From: Aromatoleum buckelii
GTDB taxonomy: Bacteria > Pseudomonadota > Gammaproteobacteria > Burkholderiales > Rhodocyclaceae
DNA length: 64,000 nucleotides
Reading direction: 5' to 3'
Assembly: GCF_012910785.2 (NCBI RefSeq)
Contig: NZ_WTVH02000008.1
Coordinates: 310,001 to 374,000 of the forward strand
In this document: positions 1-7,964 of the stretch, piece after piece
Layout of the letters: each line of letters starts with the position of its first letter
Numbering within the stretch: the first letter of the stretch is position 1
The notes under the pieces: model-generated
Told to the model about the DNA's origin: nothing
What the model saw: only the letters and a program-made list of their open reading frames with translations
Databases searched by the model: none
Program-made: the position numbers and the translations under genes

Positions 1-215
1 TGCAGCAGACGCTGAATCCGCGCCAGAAGAAGGCCGAGCGCGAACCCGATCGCGACCTGCTGCGGATCGAAGAGGACATCGCGGACGTGCTCGGGGCGAC
101 CGTCAGGATCAAGGCGAACAAGAAAGGCGCCGGCGAAGTGACGATCCGTTTCGGCAGCCTCGACCAGCTCGACGGGTTGCTCGAGAGCCTCGGCGCGTCG
201 AAGAGAGGCGGGTAG
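1..215 (+). CDS. parB: Chromosome partitioning protein ParB, C-terminal end (partial)
   Basis: The frame is open from the window edge to a TAG at 213-215. It encodes the last ~70 residues of a ParB: a linker ending LNPRQKKAE, then a dimerisation domain with the typical alternation LRIEEDIADVLG...VRIKANKKGAGEVTIRF and a closing amphipathic helix LDQLDGLLESL. ParB binds parS sites and segregates the origin with ParA. Two parS-like sites lie 51.5 kb downstream (51738 and 52547), and dnaA is 22 kb away, so this is probably the chromosomal ParB. The parS-binding domain lies outside the window, so a plasmid-type homologue cannot be strictly excluded. Confidence 0.85.
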   Translation, partial: QQTLNPRQKKAEREPDRDLLRIEEDIADVLGATVRIKANKKGAGEVTIRFGSLDQLDGLLESLGASKRGG

Positions 216-358
216 GCGGTCACATGGCGGGTCGGACTCGGAGGCGCAGCGAGACGGCTTCGCATTGACTTGCTTGCGGGGTGTACCAGAATGACAGGGG
301 CACGGCTCGCACGCTGAAGCGGCGGACGGGGACGCTTCGATCGGCAGGGAGGACGGCG

Positions 359-1108
359 ATGATCTTCCGGCAGCTCTTCGAACCGCTGTCGAGCACCTAC
401 ACATACCTGCTCGGCTGCGAGGACACCGGCGCGGCCGTGCTGATCGACCCGGTCGTCAACGCGATCGAGCGCGACCTCGCGCTGATCGCCGAACTGCGGC
501 TACGGCTCGAACTCACGCTCGACACGCACATCCATGCGGACCACATCACTGCGGCGCGCCACCTGAAAGAGCGTGTCGGCAGCCGCATCGCCGCGCCGGC
601 GATCGACCGGCTGCCGTGCGTCGAAGTGCCGGTCGAAGAAGGCCGGCCGGTCGCGGTCGGCAGCATTACGCTGCAGCCGCTGCACACTCCCGGCCACACT
701 GACGGGCATTTCGCCTACGTGTGTGGCGACCGGGTGTTTACCGGCGATGCGCTGCTGATCGACGGCTGCGGCCGCACCGATTTCCAGAGCGGCGACGCGG
801 CGGCGCTGTACCGCAGCGTGCGCGAGAAACTTTTCACGCTGCCCGACGAGCACCTCGTCTATCCGGCGCACGACTACCAGGGCCGCCGGGTGTCGTCGAT
901 CGCGCAGGAACGCACCCGCAATCCGCGCCTCGGCGGCGAGCGCACGCTCGACGAGTTCCGCGACATCATGGCCGAACTGAAACTGCCCTACCCGAAGTTC
1001 ATCGACTACGCGGTGCCCGGCAACCGCGAATGCGGCGTCTGTCCGCAGGGGCTGCCCGACGAACTCCAGGCCTACTGCGGACGCATGAGCGAAAGCCGGC
1101 AAGGCTAA
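359..1108 (+). CDS. MBL-fold hydrolase, ETHE1/persulfide dioxygenase-like
   Basis: This 249-residue metallo-beta-lactamase-fold enzyme resembles the ETHE1/SDO group, which oxidises glutathione persulfide to sulfite with a mononuclear iron. The N-terminus FRQLFEPLSSTYTYLL and the metal motif THIHADH (His57, His59, Asp61, His62) are typical, and TPGHTDGH plus a late YPAHDY supply further ligands. The C-terminal GNRECGVCPQGLP adds two Cys. The start at 359 has AGGGAGGA about six bases upstream; the frame is open to 281 but that stretch is low-complexity. The family match is good. The exact substrate is inferred; a glyoxalase II-like activity is the main alternative. Confidence 0.85.
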   Translation: MIFRQLFEPLSSTYTYLLGCEDTGAAVLIDPVVNAIERDLALIAELRLRLELTLDTHIHADHITAARHLKERVGSRIAAPAIDRLPCVEVPVEEGRPVAVGSITLQPLHTPGHTDGHFAYVCGDRVFTGDALLIDGCGRTDFQSGDAAALYRSVREKLFTLPDEHLVYPAHDYQGRRVSSIAQERTRNPRLGGERTLDEFRDIMAELKLPYPKFIDYAVPGNRECGVCPQGLPDELQAYCGRMSESRQG

Positions 1109-1123
1109 CCGCCGCGACACACA

Positions 1124-1170
1124 CACTGCCGTTCCCCGGGCGGGCGGTGCCCTCCCGGGGAACGGCAGTG
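1124..1170. terminator. Strong inverted repeat after the MBL gene
   Basis: Perfect 17-bp arms (CACTGCCGTTCCCCGGG and its complement) enclose a 13-base loop, 16 bases after the stop codon. There is no U-tract, so it may act as an RNA-stabilising 3' hairpin or a REP-like element rather than a classical intrinsic terminator. Confidence 0.5.
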
Positions 1171-1293
1171 CCGGCGTAGCCCGCGCTCTCCGCCGGCGCT
1201 TCGCCCGCCCTTCGCCCCTCCCGCACTCCCCGCAACTCCTGCAGCCCCGGCACGCTCCGGTCGATGGCCGCCGCGTGCAGTTCGAAAAATCCC

Positions 1294-1338
1294 TTGACTT
1301 CCCTTCCTTGAAGGCCACAATACCATCCATATGGATGG
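1294..1338 (+). promoter_or_regulatory. Promoter overlapped by a 16-bp palindromic operator
   Basis: TTGACT (1294-1299) and CACAAT (1316-1321) are spaced 16 bases apart. Directly after the -10 lies the perfect palindrome CCATCCATATGGATGG (1323-1338), ending 13 bases before the chosen start of the ribbon-helix-helix gene. RHH regulators bind short palindromes as dimers of dimers, so this is a strong candidate autoregulatory operator. Confidence 0.6.
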
Positions 1339-1351
1339 AGAGGAGATGGTA

Positions 1352-1768
1352 ATGAGCGTACATGAGCTGCGCCCGAAAGCGGGAGAGACGACCGAGAAGA
1401 TCACGATCAATCTCGGCGTCATCGACCTCGGGCAGATCGATCTGTTGGTACAGGAGGGCTTTTATTCGAACCGCACCGACTTCATCCGCACGGCGATCCG
1501 CAACCAGCTCGTCACGCACAACGAAGTGATCCGCAGCACCGTCGCCCGCAAGGCCTTCGTCCTCGGCCTGCAGCACTACACGCGCCGCGATCTCGAAGCG
1601 GTGCAGGCAGCCGGCGAGCAGCTCGACATCCAGGTGCTGGGGCTGGCGAGCATCGCCGCCGACGTGCCGCCCGAACTCGCGCTCGCGACGATCGAATCGA
1701 TCGTCGTGCTCGGCGCGCTGCATGCCAGCGCAGCGGTCAAGGCCGCGCTGGCAGACCGAATCAGGTGA
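1352..1768 (+). CDS. CopG/ribbon-helix-helix transcriptional regulator
   Basis: The 138-residue protein has an N-terminal RHH fold: strand EKITINLGVIDLGQIDLLV followed by YSNRTDFIRTAIRNQL, where the second helix carries the typical RTDFIRTAIR pattern. A C-terminal part of ~80 residues is unlike short antitoxins and could be a ligand or oligomerisation domain. The start at 1352 has AGGAG six bases upstream; in-frame ATGs at 1331 and 1346 are alternatives, but 1331 lies inside the operator palindrome. The gene sits 32 bases before a PHB-depolymerase-type esterase, so it probably controls itself and that esterase (inference from adjacency and operator). Confidence 0.75.
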   Translation: MSVHELRPKAGETTEKITINLGVIDLGQIDLLVQEGFYSNRTDFIRTAIRNQLVTHNEVIRSTVARKAFVLGLQHYTRRDLEAVQAAGEQLDIQVLGLASIAADVPPELALATIESIVVLGALHASAAVKAALADRIR

Positions 1769-1800
1769 CCGCTTTCGCGGTCCGCAAGGAGATTCAAGCC

Positions 1801-3174
1801 ATGAATGCCAGACTCAACCCCAATCTGCTCAATCCCGACCTGCTCGAAGCCACGCGGCTGACGCGCGCCGGTCAGCTGCTCGAAGCGACCGCGCTGATCC
1901 AGCGCGCTCTCGGCGGGCGATTCGCGCCGTCGCCTGCCACCGTGCGGGCGGCCGCCACCGCTACGCCCGCTACGGACCGGGCAGGGGAGCCCCCGCTCGA
2001 AGGCAGCTGCCGCGTCATCGACATCGGCCCGTTCGTCGCCGACGCCGAGCCGCAGCCCACGCACCGGGATCATGCCGACACGACCGCCAAAGCCGCCGAG
2101 CCGGCGGCAGAAGCGGTTGTCTCGCCCCTGACTTCACGCCTGGGGGCGGCGCTGCGCGACAAATTGTTCAAGTTTCGTGGCGCAGTCCCGGCATTCGAGC
2201 CGATCGTCCCGGGCGCGGCGCCCGAAGCGCTGCCGGACGGTGCGCGCTTCATCAGCGGCTCCTACACGAACGACGCCGGCACGCGCAGCTACAAGCTGTA
2301 CGTGCCGAGCAACTATGGCGGCGAGCCGGTGCCGCTGGTCGTCATGCTGCATGGCTGCACGCAGAACCCGGACGACTTCGCCGCCGGCACACGCATGAAC
2401 GAGCTGGCCGAGCAGGAGCCTTGCCTCGTGCTCTATCCGGCGCAGTCGGCGGGCGCGAACGGGTCGAAATGCTGGAACTGGTTCAAGCCTTCGGACCAGC
2501 GCGCGGGGCAGGGCGAGCCGTCGCTGATCGCCGGGATGACGCGCGAAATCGCCGCAAGCTACCACGTCGATCGGCACCGCATCTACATCGCGGGCCTGTC
2601 GGCAGGCGGCGCAATGGCGACGACGATGGCGACGACCTACCCGGATCTCTACGCCGCTGCCGGCATCCATTCGGGCCTGCCGCATGCGGCCGCGCACGAT
2701 CTGCCGTCGGCGCTCGCGGCGATGCAGCAGGGAAGCGCACGCGCGGCCGGTGTCCGGGCGGCGAGCGCCGGGACGAGCCGGGAAACGCCTCACCCCGTGC
2801 CGGTCATCGTCTTCCACGGCGACCGCGACACGACCGTTCATCCGCGCAACGGCGAGCAGGTGATCGTGCAGTTTGCGCCTACAGGCGTGCGCACCGGTTC
2901 AGCCGGTGCAGGGGCGAAGCCGCGTGCGAGCATCGAACGGGGCCAGGTGCCGAACGGGCGTGCCTACACCCGGACGACCTATCACCACCCGAACGGCTCG
3001 CCCCACGTCGAGCAGTGGACGGTGCATGGCGCCGGCCACGCGTGGTCCGGCGGCAGCTCGCGCGGCTCCTACACCGACCCGCAGGGCCCGGACGCAGCGA
3101 AGGAAATGCTGCGCTTTTTCCTCGCCCATCCGGCCGGCGGCAAAGCGGCGCCGGAGCCGGGACGCGCGATGTAA
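1801..3174 (+). CDS. PHB depolymerase family esterase
   Basis: This 457-residue alpha/beta hydrolase belongs to the type 1 extracellular PHB depolymerase/feruloyl esterase group. The catalytic part begins near residue 150 with GSYTNDAGTRSYKLYVPSNY. It contains the oxyanion motif VVMLHGCTQNPDDF, the nucleophile elbow GLSAGGAMA, an Asp in VFHGDRDTTVHP and a His near HGAGHAWSGG. The N-terminal ~100 residues have NLLNPDLLEATRLTRAGQLLEATALIQRALGG, a segment common to this subgroup, followed by an Ala/Pro-rich linker. No Sec signal peptide is apparent, which suggests an intracellular enzyme. The start at 1801 has AAGGAG upstream. It probably forms an operon with the preceding RHH regulator. Confidence 0.85.
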   Translation: MNARLNPNLLNPDLLEATRLTRAGQLLEATALIQRALGGRFAPSPATVRAAATATPATDRAGEPPLEGSCRVIDIGPFVADAEPQPTHRDHADTTAKAAEPAAEAVVSPLTSRLGAALRDKLFKFRGAVPAFEPIVPGAAPEALPDGARFISGSYTNDAGTRSYKLYVPSNYGGEPVPLVVMLHGCTQNPDDFAAGTRMNELAEQEPCLVLYPAQSAGANGSKCWNWFKPSDQRAGQGEPSLIAGMTREIAASYHVDRHRIYIAGLSAGGAMATTMATTYPDLYAAAGIHSGLPHAAAHDLPSALAAMQQGSARAAGVRAASAGTSRETPHPVPVIVFHGDRDTTVHPRNGEQVIVQFAPTGVRTGSAGAGAKPRASIERGQVPNGRAYTRTTYHHPNGSPHVEQWTVHGAGHAWSGGSSRGSYTDPQGPDAAKEMLRFFLAHPAGGKAAPEPGRAM

Positions 3175-3310
3175 TCGACGACCGGGCGCTCGCAGGCCCG
3201 GCCCCTGCCAGCAATGGCCCGACGCGCCGCAATCGTCATGCGGCATGCGAGTTGGCAGGATGTTCACCGGCCCCCCGCCCGCCCGGCCGCTGACGCGCAC
3301 CGGGCGGTGC

Positions 3311-4852
3311 TTATTCGGCGTCGGCGACTTCCTGTTTGCGTGGACGGCGGCTGCGCGATGCGGGCTTGCGCGCCGCCTTGGCGACCGTCTCGGTCGTCAC
3401 TGCGGGAGCAGGCGGTTCCGCGGGAACCGGACTTTCGGTCGGCGCGCGAGCTTCCGCAGCGGCTTCGGCGGCCGGCGGCACGAGCGCTTCGGCCTTCTTT
3501 GCCGCGGGCTTGCGCGGGCCGCGTCCCTTGCGTCGTGCTTCCGGCTCGCGATGCGCTTCCACCGGCAGCGAAGTTCCTTCCGCGACTGCCGCTTCGGTCG
3601 GTTCCTGCGCCGGGATCGTCGCAGCTTCTTCAGTCACGTTGAGCGGCGGCGGCACGGCGAATGGCTGTGGCTGCACCGGTGCGGCAGGGGTTTCCGGCTC
3701 TGCAGTCTCCTGCGCCAAAGCTGGCGCCGTCGGCTTTACGGCCTGTTTGCGCCCGCCCCGACTCCGACGCCGCGGTTCGTGCTGGACGGCCGGCTCCTCG
3801 GCGGCGGGCGCCGCCGTGACGACGGGTTCGGCGGTGACAGGCTCGGCGATGGCAGGTTCGGCGACAACTTCGGGCGAAGCGGGCGCTTCGAGCGAGGGGG
3901 TGTCGGCCGGCTTGCGGCTTCCCCGCCCGCGTCGCGACTCGTGCCGGCCGCTCGCCGGCGCGCGCGCTTCGGTGACGATCTCGACGACGACCGGCGCCGG
4001 CTCCGCTCCTGCGTCGTGCGCTGCGGCGCCTCCGTTGCTGCGATAGACGTAGGCGCCGGACTTCTCGTCGCGGCCGAATTCGAGCAGGCCGCGCGCCTGC
4101 GCTTCTTCGAGCAGGTTGCCGAACGCGCGGAAGCCGTAGTACGACTCGTTGAAACCCGGTTTGCGCCGCTTGATCGCTTCCTTGAGCATCGACGCCCAGA
4201 TCTTGCCGCTGTCGCCGCGTTCGGCGACCAGCGCGTCGAAAGTATCCACCGCCAGTTCGATCGCCTGCGTCTTGCGCGCTTCCTGCTCGTCCTTGCGGCC
4301 TTTTTCCTCGTCGGGCGAGCGCTTCGCCGCGGGCTGTGCTTCACGCGTGTCGCGCTTGGCCGCCGCGCGCTGGCTCTCGCGCACCAGGTCGTCGTAGAAG
4401 ATGAATTCGTCGCAGTTCGCGATCAGGAGGTCCGACGTCGATTGCTTGACGCCGACGCCGATCACCTGTTTCGCGTTCTCGCGCAGCTTCGACACCAGCG
4501 GCGAGAAGTCGGAGTCGCCGCTGATGATGACGAAGGTGTTGACGTGGGATTTCGTGTAGCACAGGTCGAGCGCGTCGACGACGAGCCGGATGTCGGCCGA
4601 GTTCTTGCCCGACTGGCGCACGTGCGGGATCTCGATCAGCTCGAAGTTCGCCTCGTGCATCGTCGCCTTGAAGCCCTTGTAGCGGTCCCAGTCGCAATAC
4701 GCTTTCTTGACGACGATGCTGCCTTTGAGCAGCAGCCGCTCGAGCACGCGCTTGATGTCGAACTTCTCGTAATTGGCGTCGCGCACCCCGAGCGCGACGT
4801 TCTCGAAGTCGCAGAACAGCGCCATGCTGGCGGTTTCGTGCGGTGATGCCAT
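3311..4852 (-). CDS. NYN/PIN-like domain protein with OST-HTH and basic tail
   Basis: The 513-residue protein starts with a NYN (LabA/DUF88) domain. It shows CDFENVALGV with the first acidic residues, SADIRLVVDAL, and IISGDSDFSPLV with the DSD motif, the acidic centre of a PIN-like ribonuclease fold. An OST-HTH/LOTUS-type segment follows (residues ~195-265, KEAIKRRKPGFNESYYGFRAFGNLLEEA). The last ~240 residues are low-complexity, rich in Ala, Pro and Glu, and interspersed with basic RRxxRGxRKP blocks that look like RNA- or DNA-binding tails. The family is widespread and mostly uncharacterised; an RNA-related role is inferred from the domains. Nothing in the neighbourhood narrows its function. 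Confidence 0.8.
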   Translation of the reverse strand: MASPHETASMALFCDFENVALGVRDANYEKFDIKRVLERLLLKGSIVVKKAYCDWDRYKGFKATMHEANFELIEIPHVRQSGKNSADIRLVVDALDLCYTKSHVNTFVIISGDSDFSPLVSKLRENAKQVIGVGVKQSTSDLLIANCDEFIFYDDLVRESQRAAAKRDTREAQPAAKRSPDEEKGRKDEQEARKTQAIELAVDTFDALVAERGDSGKIWASMLKEAIKRRKPGFNESYYGFRAFGNLLEEAQARGLLEFGRDEKSGAYVYRSNGGAAAHDAGAEPAPVVVEIVTEARAPASGRHESRRGRGSRKPADTPSLEAPASPEVVAEPAIAEPVTAEPVVTAAPAAEEPAVQHEPRRRSRGGRKQAVKPTAPALAQETAEPETPAAPVQPQPFAVPPPLNVTEEAATIPAQEPTEAAVAEGTSLPVEAHREPEARRKGRGPRKPAAKKAEALVPPAAEAAAEARAPTESPVPAEPPAPAVTTETVAKAARKPASRSRRPRKQEVADAE

Positions 4853-5011
4853 GATGTTCTCCAGTGAGGCCCGTGGCGGTACGGGGACAAGCGTCGTTTT
4901 TGCGATTATCTCCGAACCGGGCCCGCGGGGTGACGGCGATCGTCCGCGCGCCGGCAGGCGCGGCAGGACAGGGCTTCCGATCTGCGCTGCGGCTCGCTCA
5001 GCGGGCGCGCG

Positions 5012-7198
5012 TCATCCGGCGGCGACAGCGCACGGGATCAGGTGGTAAAAAACTTCCGCCGGCATCGGCCGTCCGAACAGGAAACCCTGCCCCGAGCTGC
5101 AGCCGTGGGCGAGGAGGAACTCGTGCTGCGCCCGGGTTTCGACGCCCTCGGCAAGCAGCGACAGGCGCAGGCTGCGGGCCATCGCGATGATGGCCTGGAC
5201 GATTGCGGTGTCGTCGCCGTCCGCAGGAATACCTTGAATGAATGAACGGTCGATTTTCAGCGTGTCGATCGGGAAGCGCTTGAGATAGGACAGCGACGAA
5301 TAACCCGTGCCGAAATCGTCGATCGCCAGCGAGATGCCTTGGCGGCGCAGGCTGGCGAGGGTCGCAGCGCTGCCGTCCGCGTCGGCCATCGCGACGCTCT
5401 CGGTGATCTCCAGTTCGAGCTGCGCGGCGCTCGCGCCGGTTTCGGCGAGGATGGTGCACACCTGCTCGACCAGGTCGCGCCGACGGAACTGGAGTCCCGA
5501 CAGATTCACCGCGACTTTCAGGTCCGGCCGCCCGGCTTCGCGCCAGCGCCTGCTCTGCCGGCACGCGGCGTGCAGCACCTGCTCGCCAAGCGGCACGATC
5601 AGGCCGGTATCCTCCGCGACGGCGATGAATTCGCCCGGCAGCAGCAGGCCGCGTTGCGGATGACGCCAGCGCACCAGCGCTTCGGCGCCGGTCAGCGCGC
5701 CCGTCGCGAGGTGCACCTGCGGCTGGTAATGGACTTCCAGTTCGCCGTTGGCGAGCGCGTGGCGCAGCTCGCTTTCGATCGTCAACCGACGCCGGGCATG
5801 GTGGTCCATTTCCGGTCCGTAGAAGCAGTAGTTGTTACGGCCGCGCTCCTTCGCGCGGTACATCGCGATGTCCGCATTCTTGAGCAGGGTCTCCGGGTCG
5901 CGCCCGTCGCGCGGCGCCAGCGCGACGCCGATGCTCGCCGACAGCGGCAGTTCGACGGTGCCGATGCGCACGCTTTCGGACAGCCGGTCACGCAGCTTCC
6001 CGGCGAGGCGCGCCGCGTCCTCGACGCTCGCAAGGTCTTCGAGGAGCACCACGAACTCGTCGCCCCCGAGCCGCGCGACCGTGTCGCCGGCGCGCAGGCA
6101 CGCCGACACACGGCTCGCGACTTCGCGGATCAGGCTGTCGCCGACGGCATGGCCATAGCTGTCGTTCACCAACTTGAAGCGGTCGAGGTCGAGGAACATC
6201 ACCGCCGTCAGCCGTCCCCGGCTACGCGTGATCGCGTGGCTGATGCGGTCGTTGAGCAGGTTGCGGTTGGGCAGCCCGGTGAGGGCGTCGTGGCTCGCCT
6301 GATGAATCAGGCGTTTTTCGGCGCGGGTGCGGGCGGTGACGTCGTTCAGCACCCCGATGAAATGCGTGAGGTCGCCCGATTCGTTCTCGACCGGCGCGAG
6401 AAACAGCTCGACCGATTGCTGCGCGCCGTTCTCCCGTTCGAGGCTCAGCACCGTGTAGCCTTCGGTGCCGCGGCTGATCGCCTGGCAGATGTCGGTGTAC
6501 CCATTGCACACTTCACCGGGCACGCCGTCGCGGCAGATGCAGGCCCTGCCCAAGGCGCTGCCGGGAGCGAAGCCGAGGATGCGCTCGAATGCCGGGTTAA
6601 CGTAGATCAGCGGGTAGTCGGCGCAGCTGGCGTCGGCGATGAACACGCCGTTGACGCTGGACTCGATCGCGCGGTCGCGCAGCGCGATGCTGCGCTTGTC
6701 GGCATGGATATAGGTGTCGAGCGTCAGGCACAGGTCGAACACGACGACCTTGAGCAGCGAATCGCAGGCGGCGAGAAACCGGTCGCGCTCGCCGCCCGCC
6801 TGGTCCCACAGTGCCGGCAGCATGTCGGCGAGGTATTTGCGGAAAGCCCCGACGTACCATTTCGGTTCGAGGCCGATCTGCGCGTGCACGAGCCCGACCT
6901 TGAGGCGCCGCTGAACGTAGTCGAAGCCGTATTCGCCTTCGGTCAGCTCGGCGAAATAGCGGTCGTGCGCGGCCTTGAGCCGGCTCACCGCGTCCTCGTC
7001 GTGGAGCAGCGCGGAGAGCGGCGCATAACTGCGCAGGTAGTCGTAGAACGCGTCGGCAAATCCGCTTCGCGCTTCGGCGACGCCTGCGTCCATCGCGCGC
7101 AGGCGCACGACGTCCGCTTCGCCGAAATCGAGGAAACGCTTGCGCTCGGCGATCTCGGCGGCGTCCAGCCCCAGCTCGCGGGCGGTATTCTCCATCAT
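5012..7198 (-). CDS. Globin-coupled PAS-GGDEF-EAL cyclic-di-GMP enzyme
   Basis: This 728-residue cytoplasmic sensor has four parts. A globin-coupled sensor domain (residues ~10-165) carries a proximal His candidate, His105, in VGLVHAQIGLEPKW. A PAS domain follows (~178-290). The GGDEF domain has intact GGDEF (378-382) and an RxxD inhibitory site five residues before it (Arg369-Asp372). The EAL domain carries GAEALVRW (EAL at 506-508), EITES, DDFGTGYSSL and KIDRSFI. Both catalytic sites look intact, so it could make and degrade c-di-GMP in response to O2 bound to haem, as in DosC/DosP-type proteins. The PAS insert has four Cys (220, 222, 231, 238). No convincing ribosome site precedes the ATG at 7198; translation may be coupled to the upstream 40-residue ORF. 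Confidence 0.88.
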   Translation of the reverse strand: MMENTARELGLDAAEIAERKRFLDFGEADVVRLRAMDAGVAEARSGFADAFYDYLRSYAPLSALLHDEDAVSRLKAAHDRYFAELTEGEYGFDYVQRRLKVGLVHAQIGLEPKWYVGAFRKYLADMLPALWDQAGGERDRFLAACDSLLKVVVFDLCLTLDTYIHADKRSIALRDRAIESSVNGVFIADASCADYPLIYVNPAFERILGFAPGSALGRACICRDGVPGEVCNGYTDICQAISRGTEGYTVLSLERENGAQQSVELFLAPVENESGDLTHFIGVLNDVTARTRAEKRLIHQASHDALTGLPNRNLLNDRISHAITRSRGRLTAVMFLDLDRFKLVNDSYGHAVGDSLIREVASRVSACLRAGDTVARLGGDEFVVLLEDLASVEDAARLAGKLRDRLSESVRIGTVELPLSASIGVALAPRDGRDPETLLKNADIAMYRAKERGRNNYCFYGPEMDHHARRRLTIESELRHALANGELEVHYQPQVHLATGALTGAEALVRWRHPQRGLLLPGEFIAVAEDTGLIVPLGEQVLHAACRQSRRWREAGRPDLKVAVNLSGLQFRRRDLVEQVCTILAETGASAAQLELEITESVAMADADGSAATLASLRRQGISLAIDDFGTGYSSLSYLKRFPIDTLKIDRSFIQGIPADGDDTAIVQAIIAMARSLRLSLLAEGVETRAQHEFLLAHGCSSGQGFLFGRPMPAEVFYHLIPCAVAAG

Positions 7199-7317
7199 CC
7201 GTGCGCGGCCGCTTCGGTCGCCGCGAGGCGCGCCTGCAGGCGGGCGTTCTCTTCGGCGAGTGCTGCCCGCCGGGGTTCGGCCGGATGGGAGGCCTTCTTG
7301 TAGGTCGCAAAAAACAT
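7195..7317 (-). CDS. 40-residue upstream ORF overlapping the GCS gene
   Basis: A short ORF starts at 7317 after GGAAGA five bases upstream. It encodes MFFATYKKASHPAEPRRAAL and then a Glu/Ala/Leu-rich helical stretch (LAEENARLQARLAATEAAAHG), with heptad-like spacing that suggests a short coiled coil. Its TGA (7197-7195) overlaps the ATG of the globin-coupled GGDEF/EAL gene as ATGATG/TGA, a classic translational coupling arrangement. The downstream gene lacks its own clear ribosome site, which supports the ORF being translated. No family is recognised. Confidence 0.45.
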   Translation of the reverse strand: MFFATYKKASHPAEPRRAALAEENARLQARLAATEAAAHG

Positions 7318-7580
7318 GGGTTCTTCCGCGGTCGAAAAGGGATGACGCAGTAGGCGGGGTGAGGCAAGAGGCGAGCAGTCTAGTCAGCTATTTCGGGAGT
7401 GTCTTGACCACGCGCAATAATCGTCGGGCGCCGCGTGACGGAACGCACGACGGCGGAATTTGCGTCCCCCTGGCCGGGGCGCGCGAGCATCGCGAGCGCG
7501 GAAGCGATGCGACAAGTCGCCTGCAGCGCGGTCAAACGGCGTGCGCGCCTGCGTCGGGCAGCGCCGGACTGGAGCGAGGA

Positions 7581-7841
7581 ATGCGGAAACTTTCCGAATA
7601 CGTCGAGATGGCGGCCACCGAATACCTGCACGAGACGGGCAGGGTCGAACTCGATCCGCGCTGGATCGCCGAGTTCTTCCAGGACCAGGGCGTGCTCGAC
7701 GACTATCCGCTGCTCGACCTCGTCGCGTTCCATGGGCTCGTGCAGAAAGCGCTCGACGTCAAGTCGGAGCGCGCGAACAAGCAGGCGCAGCGGCACATCG
7801 AGAAAGTCATGGATGTCGTCAGGCGCCGGCGGCGCAAGTGA
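7581..7841 (+). CDS. Small conserved-looking hypothetical protein
   Basis: This 86-residue soluble protein is preceded by GAGCGAGGA directly before the ATG. It has an acidic, aromatic first half (LSEYVEMAATEYLHETGRVELDPRWIAEFF) and a basic tail ending HIEKVMDVVRRRRRK, which could bind nucleic acid. No known domain is recognised. The frame stays open further upstream to 7140, but that extension is opposite the GGDEF/EAL gene and has no good start. Composition and codon use look coding and host-like. It stands alone between divergent and downstream genes. Confidence 0.6.
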   Translation: MRKLSEYVEMAATEYLHETGRVELDPRWIAEFFQDQGVLDDYPLLDLVAFHGLVQKALDVKSERANKQAQRHIEKVMDVVRRRRRK

Positions 7842-7964
7842 CGGCTGCGCTCGCGCGAACCCGGGCGGCGAAATGCGCTCGTAGACGACTGGAGGAAGCA
7901 CGATAGACTGGCTGGAAAGCGACGCGAACCGGGTTCATGTCGCGCCAGAAGGAGATGATCGAGG

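Noticed and set aside
500-1723. Long minus-strand open frame opposite the MBL and RHH genes
   Set aside because: GC-rich antisense shadow with no domain pattern; both plus-strand genes have clear family motifs and ribosome sites.
2873-4846. 657-codon plus-strand frame across the esterase end and the NYN gene
   Set aside because: Arg-rich composition without domains; it is the antisense shadow of the NYN gene.
5339-7303. 654-codon plus-strand frame opposite the c-di-GMP gene
   Set aside because: No recognisable motifs; the minus strand has globin, PAS, GGDEF and EAL in order.
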